From NCBI GenBank assembly GCA_016180855.1, contig JACPAL010000002.1, positions 62,001 to 126,000 on the forward strand: 64,000 nt of DNA, given 5' to 3'. Of this stretch, positions 42,785 to 51,919 are shown piece by piece. The DNA comes from Deltaproteobacteria bacterium (GTDB lineage: Bacteria > UBA10199 > JACPAL01). Position numbers and translations under genes: made by a program. Numbering within the stretch: position 1 is the stretch's first letter; the number at the start of each line of letters is the position of its first letter. Under the pieces are notes generated by a model. That model saw only the letters and a list, made by a program, of their open reading frames with translations. It ran no database searches and was not told the DNA's origin.

Positions 42785-43786
42785 ATGTTGAAAGAGAAGA
42801 TATTAGAAGAGGTCGAAAAGCTGTCTCAGGCCGGCAAGTACGACAAGGCGATCAAGGAGCTGCAAAAACTTGTTGAGGCCGACAAGGCGGATATCCGGCT
42901 TAAACTCAAGATGGGTGATCTTTATGTCAGGAAGAAGGAGATCCCCAAGGCGATCCAGTCTTATCAGGAGGTGGCCGATTACTACATAGGAGAGAAGTTT
43001 TATCTCAAGGCGATCGCGGTCTACAAAACGCTTCTGAAGATTTCTCCCGGTTCGCTACCGGCGAATGAGAAGCTCGGAGATCTTTATCGGGAAGTTGGCA
43101 TGATCAATGAAGCGGTTCATCAATATTATATTGTAGCCGGTTCTTACGACAGTGTGGGGAAGATTAAGGAGTCTGTTGAGATCCGGAAAAAAATACTTGA
43201 AACAGACCCCTCCAATACGACCAGCCGGATCCGCCTGGCGGAATTGATGCAGGCGGGCGGTGAGATGGAAAAATCACTGGCCGAATATGAACAGGCGGCA
43301 CGGCTTCTTCGTGAGCGGAAGGAACAGGAGGGGCTGATCGAGGTGTATGAAAAAATCCTTTATTTCAAGCCGGAGAACACCGCTCTTTTAATTGAGCTCT
43401 GTCGCATTTATTTTGGAAAGAGGGATTTCAAGAAGGCGTTGGCCCGCATTGATGCAGCTCCGGCCGCCTCCAAAGAGGAACGGGGTGTGGTAGAGCTCTG
43501 GTGTGAGGCACTTCTGGAGGATCGACAGATTGACAAGGCGCGGCGCAAGTTTCAGGAACTTTACCGGAAACAGCTTGAGGCGAAAGATGCTGATGGTTCT
43601 GCACGGGTCTACAGCCGGATTCTTCAGGAGTTCGGGGATGACCAGGATTATCTGAATGAATTGGCCGAAATCCAAAAAACGGTCGGGACAACGCACCAGG
43701 AAGTGAAGGCAAAATTTCGTGAAGACTACGAGAAAACGCAGCAGGTGAGCCTGGAAGATCTGAAAAATTTTCTAAAAAAGAAATAG
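42785..43786 (+). CDS. Tetratricopeptide repeat protein
   Basis: The 333-residue product consists almost wholly of TPR-like helical pairs, for example AGKYDKAIKELQKLVEADK, KKEIPKAIQSYQEVADYY, EKFYLKAIAVYKTLLKISP and EMEKSLAEYEQAARLL. No signal peptide, so it is cytoplasmic and probably a scaffold. It lies seven bases after aroQ and may be cotranscribed. Partner unknown. Confidence 0.85.
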   Translation: MLKEKILEEVEKLSQAGKYDKAIKELQKLVEADKADIRLKLKMGDLYVRKKEIPKAIQSYQEVADYYIGEKFYLKAIAVYKTLLKISPGSLPANEKLGDLYREVGMINEAVHQYYIVAGSYDSVGKIKESVEIRKKILETDPSNTTSRIRLAELMQAGGEMEKSLAEYEQAARLLRERKEQEGLIEVYEKILYFKPENTALLIELCRIYFGKRDFKKALARIDAAPAASKEERGVVELWCEALLEDRQIDKARRKFQELYRKQLEAKDADGSARVYSRILQEFGDDQDYLNELAEIQKTVGTTHQEVKAKFREDYEKTQQVSLEDLKNFLKKK

Positions 43787-43796
43787 ATTCGAAGGA

Positions 43797-44816
43797 CTAA
43801 GGAATATCAGTGACCGCCGGTTCGGTATCACTCCGTTCCCGGACAAAGACAAAGGAGGGGCGTGGGTCGCGGGAGGTGATCGAGGCGATATCTTTTAAGA
43901 GGAGTACCTGAACGGGTGCCAGTTCAGGGAATTGTTCATCCGAGGCCCCGCAATCTTTCGGCAGTGTTAAGACCCCCGTTTCCAGCGCCTCTAACAGCAG
44001 TACCTGTTGCTCCACGGTCGGTGTGTAGAAGGCAAAGGCGCCTTCCGTTGGGTCTTTTGTGGCATCGTTAAAGATATCAGCCGCCGTGAGAACCGCCTGG
44101 TCGTAGGCGGTCAGGTCGTCATCATCACGGATTGCGGTTCGATCGGCCGCCTCCTGATACTTTTTATTATTGATATTTTCCGGGTCGACAGAGGCAAACT
44201 GCCCCTCGGCCTCAATGACTGCCTCATAATAGGAGAAGGGGGGATCCGCTTGATAGCGAGTGGTGTCCGCCTTGAAAAGGGCCGGGTTCTCCGACTCGTT
44301 GATCAGTTCGATCCGGTTTCGGATGACCGCGCCCAAGGCGTCTCCCGTTCGGCTGACACTTTCAGGTTTTACCGCTTCATTCTCATCCAGTGTTGCCTCC
44401 CGCTTGATTTGTCCGCGCGCCTCACCGACGAGGATTTGGATGAGTTTTTGAGGGGGGATGGTGACCAGGACCGGCTGACGCTCCCGCGAATCGACAATGG
44501 GTGTGATGTAGCCGATGCCAGGAGAATTTGGGGTAATCCGGACGGAACGGGATTCTGTATAAGAGGAATATCCTTCGGGCAGGGCTAGAGTAAAGAGGTC
44601 GGTATCAGTCGTTGTGAAGTTGAGGAGGCGGGGGGATTCTCCCATCTGATAAATATCCCTTCCCTCACCATTGCCGCCAACGGCGAGTGCGATTTTCCCC
44701 GAGACATCCTTTGTCTGTTGGGTAACGCTCCCGGACGGAGAGGTCCCGTCCTGATCGACAGAGCAGGCGGTCGTGAGCGTCACTAGAAAAAGTAATCCTA
44801 AGATTTTCCGAAACAC
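43797..44816 (-). CDS. Lipoprotein with SleB-like cell wall hydrolase domain (tentative)
   Basis: The 339-residue product has a lipoprotein signal (LLFLVTLTTACS). The second half reads ILVGEARGQIKRE, then DALGAVIRNRIELI, SYYEAVIEAEGQFASVD, KYQEAADR and GAFAFYTPT. This order of GEA, VxxNR, QF and a Phe-Tyr near the end resembles SleB/hydrolase_2 peptidoglycan amidases, with the Glu of GEA as possible catalyst. Spacing is longer than usual. GTG 44816 is favoured because GGGAG lies five bases ahead; TTG 44828 is possible. Confidence 0.6.
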   Translation of the reverse strand: MFRKILGLLFLVTLTTACSVDQDGTSPSGSVTQQTKDVSGKIALAVGGNGEGRDIYQMGESPRLLNFTTTDTDLFTLALPEGYSSYTESRSVRITPNSPGIGYITPIVDSRERQPVLVTIPPQKLIQILVGEARGQIKREATLDENEAVKPESVSRTGDALGAVIRNRIELINESENPALFKADTTRYQADPPFSYYEAVIEAEGQFASVDPENINNKKYQEAADRTAIRDDDDLTAYDQAVLTAADIFNDATKDPTEGAFAFYTPTVEQQVLLLEALETGVLTLPKDCGASDEQFPELAPVQVLLLKDIASITSRDPRPSFVFVRERSDTEPAVTDIP

Positions 44817-44890
44817 CCTAGCTCCCAAGGCGATATGTTATCCGAATTTTGATGTTTGTCCAATCAAGTTTATTGTAAAGGAGGCTCCTC

Positions 44891-46147
44891 ATGTCGATTC
44901 GAACGTTGCGCGGAATGCGAGATATCCTGCCGGACGAGATCCCCCTTTGGCAGGAGGTAGAGGCGAAGGCGCGGGAGCTTTTCTCTCTCTACGGGTATGA
45001 GGAGATCCGGACCCCCCTCCTTGAGGAGTTGTCCCTTTTTTCAAGGAGTCTGGGGGACACCACCAATGTTGTCGAGAAGGAGATGTACAGCTTTCAGGAT
45101 AAGGGAGAAAAAATGATTGCCCTTAGGCCCGAAGGAACGGCCTCTGTGGTGAGGGCCTATATTGAGGGCGGTCAGGTCGTCCGGGAACCGGTTGTGCGAT
45201 ATTACTATATCGGTCCGATGTACCGGCGTGAACGCCCCCAGCAGGGGCGGTTCCGGGAGTTTCATCAGATCGGGGTTGAGGCGTTTGGTATCGCAAGTCC
45301 GTTATTGGATGCCGAGGTGATCCATATGCTCGACCTCTATCTGAAGAGCCTCGGACTGTTAGATCTCGAAACGGAGATCAACTCGCTCGGCTGTCCGATC
45401 TGCCGTCCCAAGTATCACAAGGCATTCCACGATTTTCTGCTTCAGAACCAGGCGGTCCTTTGTGAGGATTGCAAACGAAGGATGGATAAAAATCCGCTTC
45501 GCGTGCTTGATTGTAAGGAAGAGGATTGTCGAAAGCTGACGGAGGAGGCCCCCTCGATTCAGGATCATCTTTGTGAGGTGTGCGAAAAAGATTTTGATCT
45601 TGTCCTTGAGACGCTGGGGCATCTGGGGAGTGCCTATAAGGTTAATCCCCGAATTGTGCGGGGTCTCGATTACTACATCAAAACAACCTTTGAGATGACC
45701 TCAACACAATTGGGATCCCAGTGCGCCGTGGCAGGTGGAGGGCGCTACGATGGGTTGGTCAGGCTCATGGGAGGGCCCAATATCCCCGGATTTGGTTTTG
45801 CGATCGGGCAGGAGCGCCTCATTGAACTCATGAAGACCGGGTGTACTGTGCAGGCGTCCAAAAAATCGGTCTTTATTGCCGCGCTAGGTGAGAGGGCGGT
45901 TCGCGAGGGGATCCAGCTGGCGGAAAAATTGAGGAAGGAGGGGCTTCGGGCCGATATCGATTATGAAGGAAAGAGCCTCAAGGCCCAGATGCGGTTTGCC
46001 GACAGGAGCAAGGCGCATTATGTTGTGATCCTCGGGGATGACGAATTGAAGAAGAAGGCGGTAGTAATTCGGGATATGACCTCGCAGAATCAGGAAGAGG
46101 TCGCATTGAACAAGGTGATCGATTATTTGAAAGAGCGAAAGGTCTGA
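44891..46147 (+). CDS. hisS: Histidyl-tRNA synthetase
   Basis: The 418-residue class II synthetase has RGMRDILPDEIPLW, ALRPEGTASVVRAYIE (motif 2 area), RRERPQQGRFREFHQIG, VRGLDYYIKTTFE, and GGGRYDGLVRLMGG, ending in a C-terminal anticodon-binding domain. A four-Cys cluster (CPICRPKYH, CEDCKRR, CEVCEKD) sits in the insertion domain. AAGGAGG precedes the ATG. Length is standard. Confidence 0.97.
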   Translation: MSIRTLRGMRDILPDEIPLWQEVEAKARELFSLYGYEEIRTPLLEELSLFSRSLGDTTNVVEKEMYSFQDKGEKMIALRPEGTASVVRAYIEGGQVVREPVVRYYYIGPMYRRERPQQGRFREFHQIGVEAFGIASPLLDAEVIHMLDLYLKSLGLLDLETEINSLGCPICRPKYHKAFHDFLLQNQAVLCEDCKRRMDKNPLRVLDCKEEDCRKLTEEAPSIQDHLCEVCEKDFDLVLETLGHLGSAYKVNPRIVRGLDYYIKTTFEMTSTQLGSQCAVAGGGRYDGLVRLMGGPNIPGFGFAIGQERLIELMKTGCTVQASKKSVFIAALGERAVREGIQLAEKLRKEGLRADIDYEGKSLKAQMRFADRSKAHYVVILGDDELKKKAVVIRDMTSQNQEEVALNKVIDYLKERKV

Positions 46148-46161
46148 AGCTTGATCAGACC
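46141..46161. terminator. Hairpin across both convergent stop codons
   Basis: GGTCTGA (46141-46147) and TCAGACC (46155-46161) form a perfect seven-base stem with a seven-base loop. It covers the hisS stop and the stop of the convergent gene. No T-run follows on either strand, so it may act as a 3'-end stabiliser or a weak bidirectional terminator. Confidence 0.35.
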
Positions 46162-46955
46162 GTATCACCAATCGACCAGACAGAATAACCAATCAGCAGG
46201 GCAAGACCAAGGGTTGCCAAGGGATAATGGGCAAACCTCAGTTCGGACCCTTCGTTGACGAGCTGAAGATAGTTCCTCGTCACTTGCCAAATTTGTTTCT
46301 GAGGAACGGTTTGTCCTTCGACGGTCCCGCGGGCAATCTTGGCGGCTGCCGAATGAAAGTTGATCCGATGGAGGGAGGCGGTCAGTTCATCAATCGTTCT
46401 TCTCTGAAGGTCGGCTGAGGTTTTATACCCAAAGGGGAGTGGTTTTTCATGAACGAAATGGGCATCAAAGTCGGACAAGGTTTGGTTGGCATCAGAGAGC
46501 GATTGAATGAGCTCTCCGATTCGTCTCTGTTCCCCTCCGATGCCGCCTGAGGCAGGGACCCGGTCGACCCCCCAATAGACGAGACCTTCCCCCATTCGAT
46601 AAAGGCGGTTCCGTAAGGAATCGAGGTGTTGACGCCACAGATGAACAAACTGTGCCGAATTTGCCTCAAGCGTTCGTGAGAGCCTTGAACGGATCCCCCC
46701 CTCGAGTACCCTCAAATCATATGCATGGCGATGAAGATAATGATCTCTTCCAAGGGAGGGGGTCTCTCTTGATAAAAGATCGAGGTAGCCCGGCTGACTG
46801 CCAAGGGGGTCCTCAAACGAGGCGAGTCTCTCTACATGTTGAAGAAGAGCTCCTTCGATGATCGAACGTGCCGAGAGGCTTGATGTTGTCACTCTGGTGT
46901 AAAAATCGTCTGCCTTCAGAATTCGTTGTCCAAAAAATATTCTGGTACGCAACAA
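46155..46955 (-). CDS. Hypothetical tail-anchored protein
   Basis: The 266-residue product is mostly helical and charged, with one hydrophobic helix at the very C-terminus (PLATLGLALLIGYSVWSI), as in tail-anchored proteins. The start is uncertain: the annotated TTG at 46955 has no clear ribosome site and no early ATG exists. No family recognised. It diverges from the START-like paralogue pair with about 30 bases between starts, so the two units may share a regulatory region. Confidence 0.5.
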   Translation of the reverse strand: MLRTRIFFGQRILKADDFYTRVTTSSLSARSIIEGALLQHVERLASFEDPLGSQPGYLDLLSRETPSLGRDHYLHRHAYDLRVLEGGIRSRLSRTLEANSAQFVHLWRQHLDSLRNRLYRMGEGLVYWGVDRVPASGGIGGEQRRIGELIQSLSDANQTLSDFDAHFVHEKPLPFGYKTSADLQRRTIDELTASLHRINFHSAAAKIARGTVEGQTVPQKQIWQVTRNYLQLVNEGSELRFAHYPLATLGLALLIGYSVWSIGDTV

Positions 46956-46986
46956 TAAGTAAGGCCTTACGAATAACCGATTGAAG

Positions 46987-47901
46987 ATGACATCCCCCGT
47001 TACCTATGCCGGAAGGTTTCAGGCGATTTTGGGGCGTCCCCCTAAGGACGACTACGAGGAGGGGGCTGCCCAATGCATGGCGATGATCGACCAGGCGAGG
47101 GCAGGGACGATCAAATGGGGGGATATTGAAAAGAAGGCGGTGGGTGTCGAAGAGGAGAGACTGCTTAAGGATAAACCGGAACAGTACCGGTGGGGATTTG
47201 CAAAGGGTTGTCGCTGGGCAGGGCCTTACCTCAACAATTCCAAGGCACCGGTTCCCGATACCGAGATCGAGTCAGCCTTGCGGAGGATCTCGGCGGGATA
47301 TTTTCCGTATCAGTTTTTGCTCAGGAAATTTGGCATTGATCCCGTAGAGGCAGACAAATCGACCCTGGATGATCCAAAGACCTTTCTCATCAAGACCCCA
47401 AGGCCTGGGGGTCGGCGCAAGACCGGACATCTGTTCATGGTGGTTCCTGCCTCGATTGATGAGGCAGGCAGAATTCTGGTCCTTCAACCCGAAAAGATGA
47501 AGGAGAGGACCCCCCTTTGTATCCAATCCGATGTGATAGATAAGGCGATCTCACCACCCAATCTGGATGGGAGTCCCTTTTGGATCCGTCAAGGTTTTGA
47601 CCTGCCGTGGCCCTTTGATGACCGCTACTTTACGGTCAAGGTGAAGGCGCTGAAATGGGGTCGCCATGGTGAGCCGTATGAGGGGATGCGGGTTGATATG
47701 AGTTATGTGAATGGTTCCGGGAATATCAATGCGTTTGAGGCAACTGCACGTGTCTGGAGGATCGATCCGGAGCGGTTTGTCCTCTACTTCCGGTCGTATG
47801 CCGACTTTGATGTTAATCTGCCCCTCGATTTTCTCCAGGATGCGCAGACGAAAAAACTGGCCGAATTTGTCGAGAAGCTCATGGCGGAGCTCAAAAAGTA
47901 G
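46987..47901 (+). CDS. Paralogue 1 of a START/SRPBCC-like protein pair
   Basis: The 304-residue product has an N-terminal helical part (YEEGAAQCMAMIDQARAGTI) and YFPYQFLLRKFGIDP. The C-terminal half has the strand pattern of lipid-binding START/SRPBCC folds: LPWPFDDRYFTVKVKALKW, a VNGSGN turn, RVWRIDPERFVLYFRSYAD and a closing long helix. Fold is inferred from pattern only. ATG 46987 is chosen over TTG 46981. Six bases before the second paralogue. Confidence 0.6.
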   Translation: MTSPVTYAGRFQAILGRPPKDDYEEGAAQCMAMIDQARAGTIKWGDIEKKAVGVEEERLLKDKPEQYRWGFAKGCRWAGPYLNNSKAPVPDTEIESALRRISAGYFPYQFLLRKFGIDPVEADKSTLDDPKTFLIKTPRPGGRRKTGHLFMVVPASIDEAGRILVLQPEKMKERTPLCIQSDVIDKAISPPNLDGSPFWIRQGFDLPWPFDDRYFTVKVKALKWGRHGEPYEGMRVDMSYVNGSGNINAFEATARVWRIDPERFVLYFRSYADFDVNLPLDFLQDAQTKKLAEFVEKLMAELKK

Positions 47902-47907
47902 TTTTCA

Positions 47908-48816
47908 ATGGCCCCCCCAACTTCCTATATCCAAGAGCTCAGGTCGGTTTTAAAAGGTCTGCCTGATACCGCTTTTGAGGAGGGAATGGCCGAGTGTGCG
48001 CGAAGGATCGACGAGGCACGCGCCAACCGTTTGAAGTGGGAGGAGGTAGGTGACGTCAAGAGGGCGACTTCCCTTTCATCCGCCGACCAGCGTTCGGGAT
48101 TTACCCAAACCTGTTATTGGACAGGAAAGTTTCTACGAGATCCAAAAAGCGAACCAACCCCCGATCAGGTTCGTCACGCCTTTGGACAGGTGCTGGGCGG
48201 TTATGTCCCGTATGACTTCCTCTTAAGAAAATTCGGGATCGATCCGAATGAGGCAGAGCAATCGACGCTTAAGGATCCCAAAATCTACATCAGGGAGATT
48301 CTAAGGCCGGGGAGTACGCTGAATGCGGTGCATGTGATCTCAATCGTTCCGACCTCGGTTGATGAGGCGGCGCGACTCCTGGGTCTTGAGGCGGAAAAGA
48401 TGAAGGATCGTTCCGACCTCATCCTGCAGTCGTCGCTTGTTGGCCATGTGAGGCCGAATGTTAACGGACAGACCTTCCAGCTCCACGTGGGGATCAAGCT
48501 CCCCCCCTGTTTTTTCGACAGGGAGTTTACGGCGAATGCAACGGCAACGAAGAGGGGAAAGAGTGGAGAGCCCGGAGAATCGTTTGAACTTCTCTTGAGG
48601 GATGTTCCCGGTAGCGGTGAGTGGCCACGCGGGATCAAGCGGTTCGAGGGACGGGTCAAGGTCTGGCGGATCGATGAGAAACGATTCCTCCTCTACATGG
48701 AGCTCTTTGCGGATCTGGATGTCTTTCTCCCCTCCTGGTTTGTGAGAGAGGCCCACCATGACAAGATGATCGGGTTTGCAAAAAATTTGATTTCAGAAAT
48801 AAAACAGGCCCCCTAG
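47908..48816 (+). CDS. Paralogue 2 of a START/SRPBCC-like protein pair
   Basis: This 302-residue product is clearly homologous to its upstream neighbour along its full length: FEEGMAECARRIDEARANRL, YVPYDFLLRKFGIDP, IVPTSVDEAARLLGLEAEKM, LPPCFFDREFTANATATKRG and KVWRIDEKRFLLYMELFAD. Tandem duplication followed by divergence is evident. No signal peptide. The end overlaps nuoF antisense by four bases. Confidence 0.6.
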   Translation: MAPPTSYIQELRSVLKGLPDTAFEEGMAECARRIDEARANRLKWEEVGDVKRATSLSSADQRSGFTQTCYWTGKFLRDPKSEPTPDQVRHAFGQVLGGYVPYDFLLRKFGIDPNEAEQSTLKDPKIYIREILRPGSTLNAVHVISIVPTSVDEAARLLGLEAEKMKDRSDLILQSSLVGHVRPNVNGQTFQLHVGIKLPPCFFDREFTANATATKRGKSGEPGESFELLLRDVPGSGEWPRGIKRFEGRVKVWRIDEKRFLLYMELFADLDVFLPSWFVREAHHDKMIGFAKNLISEIKQAP

Positions 48817-50078
48817 GGGAAGAGGCATTTCTTCTCACGGACGTGATATTCAAACTCGTGTCGGAATTTGGCGATATAACTGGCAATCGGCATTGCCAAG
48901 GCGTCAGCCAGCACACAGATGGTCGCTCCAGACATCTTGCGACCGATATCCAGGAGAAGGTCGATATCTCTCTCTTCACCCCTCCCGGCCTCCATCCTCT
49001 TGAGTATCTGATAGGACCAACCGGTCCCCTCACGGCAGGGGGAGCATTGACCACACGACTCGTGCGAGTAAAAGTGGGCGAGATTGGTGAGTGCCCTGAC
49101 CATGCAGTAGCCCTCATCAATCACAATAAAACCTCCGGATCCCAGGAGGGAGCCGGCCGCTTGCAGTGACTCATAGTCGAGGTTGACCTGTTCCACCTCC
49201 TGTGCCGTCAAAACCGGCACTGAGGAGCCGCCCGGGACAACCGCCTTCAACACCTTTCCATCCTGGAGGCCGCCGGCCTGTTCTCGGAGGAGTGTTCGTA
49301 GGGGAAGACCGAGAGGAACCTCATAGACCCCAGGTTTCTTGACCGGTCCGCAGACTGAAAACAGCTTTGTGCCGGGGCTTTTTTCCGTCCCTATTTTTTT
49401 GTAGGCCTCGGCCCCTCTTTCAATAATGTAGGGGAGGGCAGAGAGCGTCTCCACATTATTGATCACCGTTGGGCAGCCGAAAAGCCCCTGTACGGCAGGG
49501 AAGGGCGGTTTGATCCTTGGGTAGCCCCTCTTCCCTTCGAGAGATTCAAGCAGTGCGGTCTCTTCACCGCAGATATAGGCGCCGGCCCCACGGTGGAGGT
49601 AAAGATCGAGGTTGTATCCTGCCCCCAAAATATTCTTGCCGAGGTATCCCTTCTGATAGGCCTCCTGGATCGCCTCTTCAAGGCGGCGTCGGGGGAGGTC
49701 AAACTCACCACGGATGTAGAGATAAGCGGTATGGCAGCCAATGGCGTAGGAGCAGAGGATGGAGCCTTCGATCAACCGGTGTGGATCTTTTTCGAGGATG
49801 GCACGATCCTTGAAGGTGCCTGGCTCGCTCTCGTCGGCATTGATGCAGAGGTAGATCGGTTTACCGGTATTTTGAGGCACGAATCCCCACTTCATACCAG
49901 CCGGGAAACCGGCCCCCCCACGGCCACGCAGCCCCGACTTTTTTACCTCTTCGATCACCTCCGTCGGCTTCATTCCAAACGCCTTGCGGAGCGATTGATA
50001 GCCTCCTGTTTTTTCATACACCTCAACTTGGTAGGCGTTGGGGGTGGTAAAGTTTTTGGTGAGGACGAGATCCATCAT
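48813..50078 (-). CDS. nuoF: NADH-quinone oxidoreductase subunit F
   Basis: NuoF is the NADH-oxidising FMN subunit of complex I. The 421-residue product has GLRGRGGAGFPAGMKWGFV (NADH), GAYICGEETALLESLEGKRG (FMN), and the 4Fe-4S ligands in SCGQCSPCREGTGW with a fourth Cys after SGATIC. Start at 50078 is favoured over 50147: the extra 23 residues are encoded by a palindromic repeat, and GGGTGAGGG precedes 50078. It is the last nuo gene here; nuoG does not follow. Confidence 0.93.
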   Translation of the reverse strand: MMDLVLTKNFTTPNAYQVEVYEKTGGYQSLRKAFGMKPTEVIEEVKKSGLRGRGGAGFPAGMKWGFVPQNTGKPIYLCINADESEPGTFKDRAILEKDPHRLIEGSILCSYAIGCHTAYLYIRGEFDLPRRRLEEAIQEAYQKGYLGKNILGAGYNLDLYLHRGAGAYICGEETALLESLEGKRGYPRIKPPFPAVQGLFGCPTVINNVETLSALPYIIERGAEAYKKIGTEKSPGTKLFSVCGPVKKPGVYEVPLGLPLRTLLREQAGGLQDGKVLKAVVPGGSSVPVLTAQEVEQVNLDYESLQAAGSLLGSGGFIVIDEGYCMVRALTNLAHFYSHESCGQCSPCREGTGWSYQILKRMEAGRGEERDIDLLLDIGRKMSGATICVLADALAMPIASYIAKFRHEFEYHVREKKCLFP

Positions 50079-50079
50079 G

Positions 50080-50195
50080 CCCTCACCCTTATCGAAGATA
50101 TCGATCGTATTTTCCCTCTCCCGTTGAAGGGAGAGGGCCCTTTCCACCCGCGGGAGAGGGGAGCGCTCCCTTGAAAATAGTTACGGGTGAGGGGG
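50080..50195. repeat. Palindromic element in the nuoE-nuoF gap
   Basis: It is bounded by CCCTCACCC (50080-50088) and GGGTGAGGGGG (50185-50195). Inside is CCCTCTCCCGTTGAAGGGAG followed by AGGG, a strong hairpin, and a second CCCGCGGGAGAGGGGAGCGC stem. The left end provides the GGGTGAGGG that precedes the nuoF ATG on the minus strand. Ends match those in the leuC-leuD gap. Confidence 0.6.
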
Positions 50196-50202
50196 TCGAT
50201 CA

Positions 50203-50676
50203 TTATTTTAGCTCCTTTAAAATTTCCTCTGCCCTCTCACACGTTAAATTCTCATAATACTTTTCGTTCACCATCATCGCCGGGCCAGTTCCGCAGGAGG
50301 CGAGACATTCAACCGTGGTCAGGGTGAATTTTTTATCATCCGTCGTCTCCCCCTCCTCAATGCCAAGCCTTTCTTTGAGGTATCCGATGAGGCTGTCGCA
50401 CCCCATCAGGGCACAGGGAAGGGTTCGGCAGACCTGGAGGTGGTATTTCCCGGCCGGCTTCTTGAGGAGCATCGTGTAGAAGGTGGCGACGCCATAAATA
50501 TGGGCTGGGGAGAGATCAAGCCGGCGTGCAATCAGTTCGATTGTTTCCTGAGAGATCCATCCAAACTGTTCCTGGGCAATCCAGAAGACCGGGAGCAACG
50601 CCGCCTGTTTGGTTGGATAACGTTTGAGGGTCTCCTCGATTCTTTGTTCACTGGTTTCTGAAAATTGAAGTGACAT
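50203..50676 (-). CDS. nuoE: NADH-quinone oxidoreductase subunit E
   Basis: The 157-residue thioredoxin-like 2Fe-2S subunit has LLPVFWIAQEQFGWIS, YGVATFYTML and the four cluster Cys in VCRTLPCALMGC (first two) and ECLASCGTGP (last two). Start at 50676 (AAAGGGA upstream) is preferred over 50721, which would overlap nuoD. Confidence 0.95.
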   Translation of the reverse strand: MSLQFSETSEQRIEETLKRYPTKQAALLPVFWIAQEQFGWISQETIELIARRLDLSPAHIYGVATFYTMLLKKPAGKYHLQVCRTLPCALMGCDSLIGYLKERLGIEEGETTDDKKFTLTTVECLASCGTGPAMMVNEKYYENLTCERAEEILKELK

Positions 50677-50710
50677 AATCCCTTTTTCACCCTCCCCAAA
50701 AAACCATTTT

Positions 50711-51916
50711 TCAACGATCAAGTTCGCCCACGATCAGATTCAGACTCCCCAACACCGCTACTGCATCGGCGATCATCCCTCCCTCAATCATCTTTCCAAA
50801 GGCGGAGGCCATCAAAAAGCAGGGGGGACGGACCCGGATACGGTAGGGGTGGTGACCTCCATCGCTCACAATATAAAATCCGAGTTCTCCATTCGGCGCC
50901 TCGGTGGCGGAGTAAATTTCGCCCTTGGGCACCGTGATCCCATCCATCATGAGCATGAAGTGATTCATGAGCCCCTCAATGGAGCCGTAGACCTGCTGCT
51001 TCGGTGGAAGGGCCACGCGACGATCATCGGTCATCACCGGTCCGTCGGGGATTTTTTTCAAGGCCTGTTCAACAATCTTTGCGCTTTGTCGTATCTCCTC
51101 GAAACGAACCATGAGGCGGTCATACGTGTCGCCCCGTGTGCCGATCGGGATCTCGAAGTCAAATTCATCGTAATGGTAGTACGGTTCGGCACGGCGAAGA
51201 TCGAGAGGGACGCCGGAGGCCCGGAGGCAGGGTCCGGTGAATCCCCAATTGATCGCCTCCTCTTTTGAGATGATACCGATTCCTTGAGTTCGATCCATGA
51301 AGATCCGGTTACGCTCCAGGAGGCGTCCGGCCTCCCGGAGCGCCTTGTCCAGTTTTTTCAAAACCTGCCGGATTCCATCGAGAAAATCAGGGGTCACATC
51401 CCGCATAAGGCCGCCAATCCGGGTATAGTTGGTCGTCAACCGGGCTCCACAGAGCTTCTCTGTAAAATCGTAAATTTGCTCACGCGCATTGAAGAGGTAC
51501 CAGAAGTTGGACAGTGCCCCGAGGTCGACGGCGGCGGCCCCAATACAGATGAGGTGATCCATAATACGGGACAGCTCGCAGACAATGAGGCGAATACGCT
51601 GGGCCCGTTCAGGGATCTCAATTCCTAACAGGGTTTCCACCGCGCGGCAGTAACCAACGTTATTGGCCATCGACGAACAGTAATTCAGCCGGTCCGTATA
51701 CGGGATCACCTGACTCCAGGTGCTATGTTCCGTATGTTTTTCAAAGGCGCGATGAAGATAGCCGATCTCGGCATCGGCCTTGGCAATCGTTTCTCCATCC
51801 AGCTCAACGAGGAAACGAAGCGCCCCATGGGTCGCCGGATGGGAGGGGCCGATATTCAATACCATTCTCCTGGTTGATGATTCTTCGGGAAGGTTTTCTA
51901 TCGATCGGGATCTCAT
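50711..51916 (-). CDS. nuoD: NADH-quinone oxidoreductase subunit D
   Basis: The 401-residue 49-kDa-type subunit lines the quinone site. It has LNIGPSHPATHGALRFLVEL, EIGYLHRAFEKHTEHSTW, PYTDRLNYCSSMANNVGYC and a late EAPNGELGFYIVSDGG. Length is standard and it is unfused to nuoC. Three bases separate it from nuoC. Confidence 0.96.
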   Translation of the reverse strand: MRSRSIENLPEESSTRRMVLNIGPSHPATHGALRFLVELDGETIAKADAEIGYLHRAFEKHTEHSTWSQVIPYTDRLNYCSSMANNVGYCRAVETLLGIEIPERAQRIRLIVCELSRIMDHLICIGAAAVDLGALSNFWYLFNAREQIYDFTEKLCGARLTTNYTRIGGLMRDVTPDFLDGIRQVLKKLDKALREAGRLLERNRIFMDRTQGIGIISKEEAINWGFTGPCLRASGVPLDLRRAEPYYHYDEFDFEIPIGTRGDTYDRLMVRFEEIRQSAKIVEQALKKIPDGPVMTDDRRVALPPKQQVYGSIEGLMNHFMLMMDGITVPKGEIYSATEAPNGELGFYIVSDGGHHPYRIRVRPPCFLMASAFGKMIEGGMIADAVAVLGSLNLIVGELDR

Positions 51917-51919
51917 GAT

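Noticed and set aside
47168-47185. AGGATAAACCGGAAC resembling the rpmA-tail core
   Set aside because: Short, inside a coding gene reading KDKPEQ, and lacking the rest of the tail; chance similarity.
50079-50147. 23-residue N-terminal extension of NuoF
   Set aside because: Encoded by a palindromic repeat; ATG 50078 has GGGTGAGGG before it and gives the usual NuoF start.
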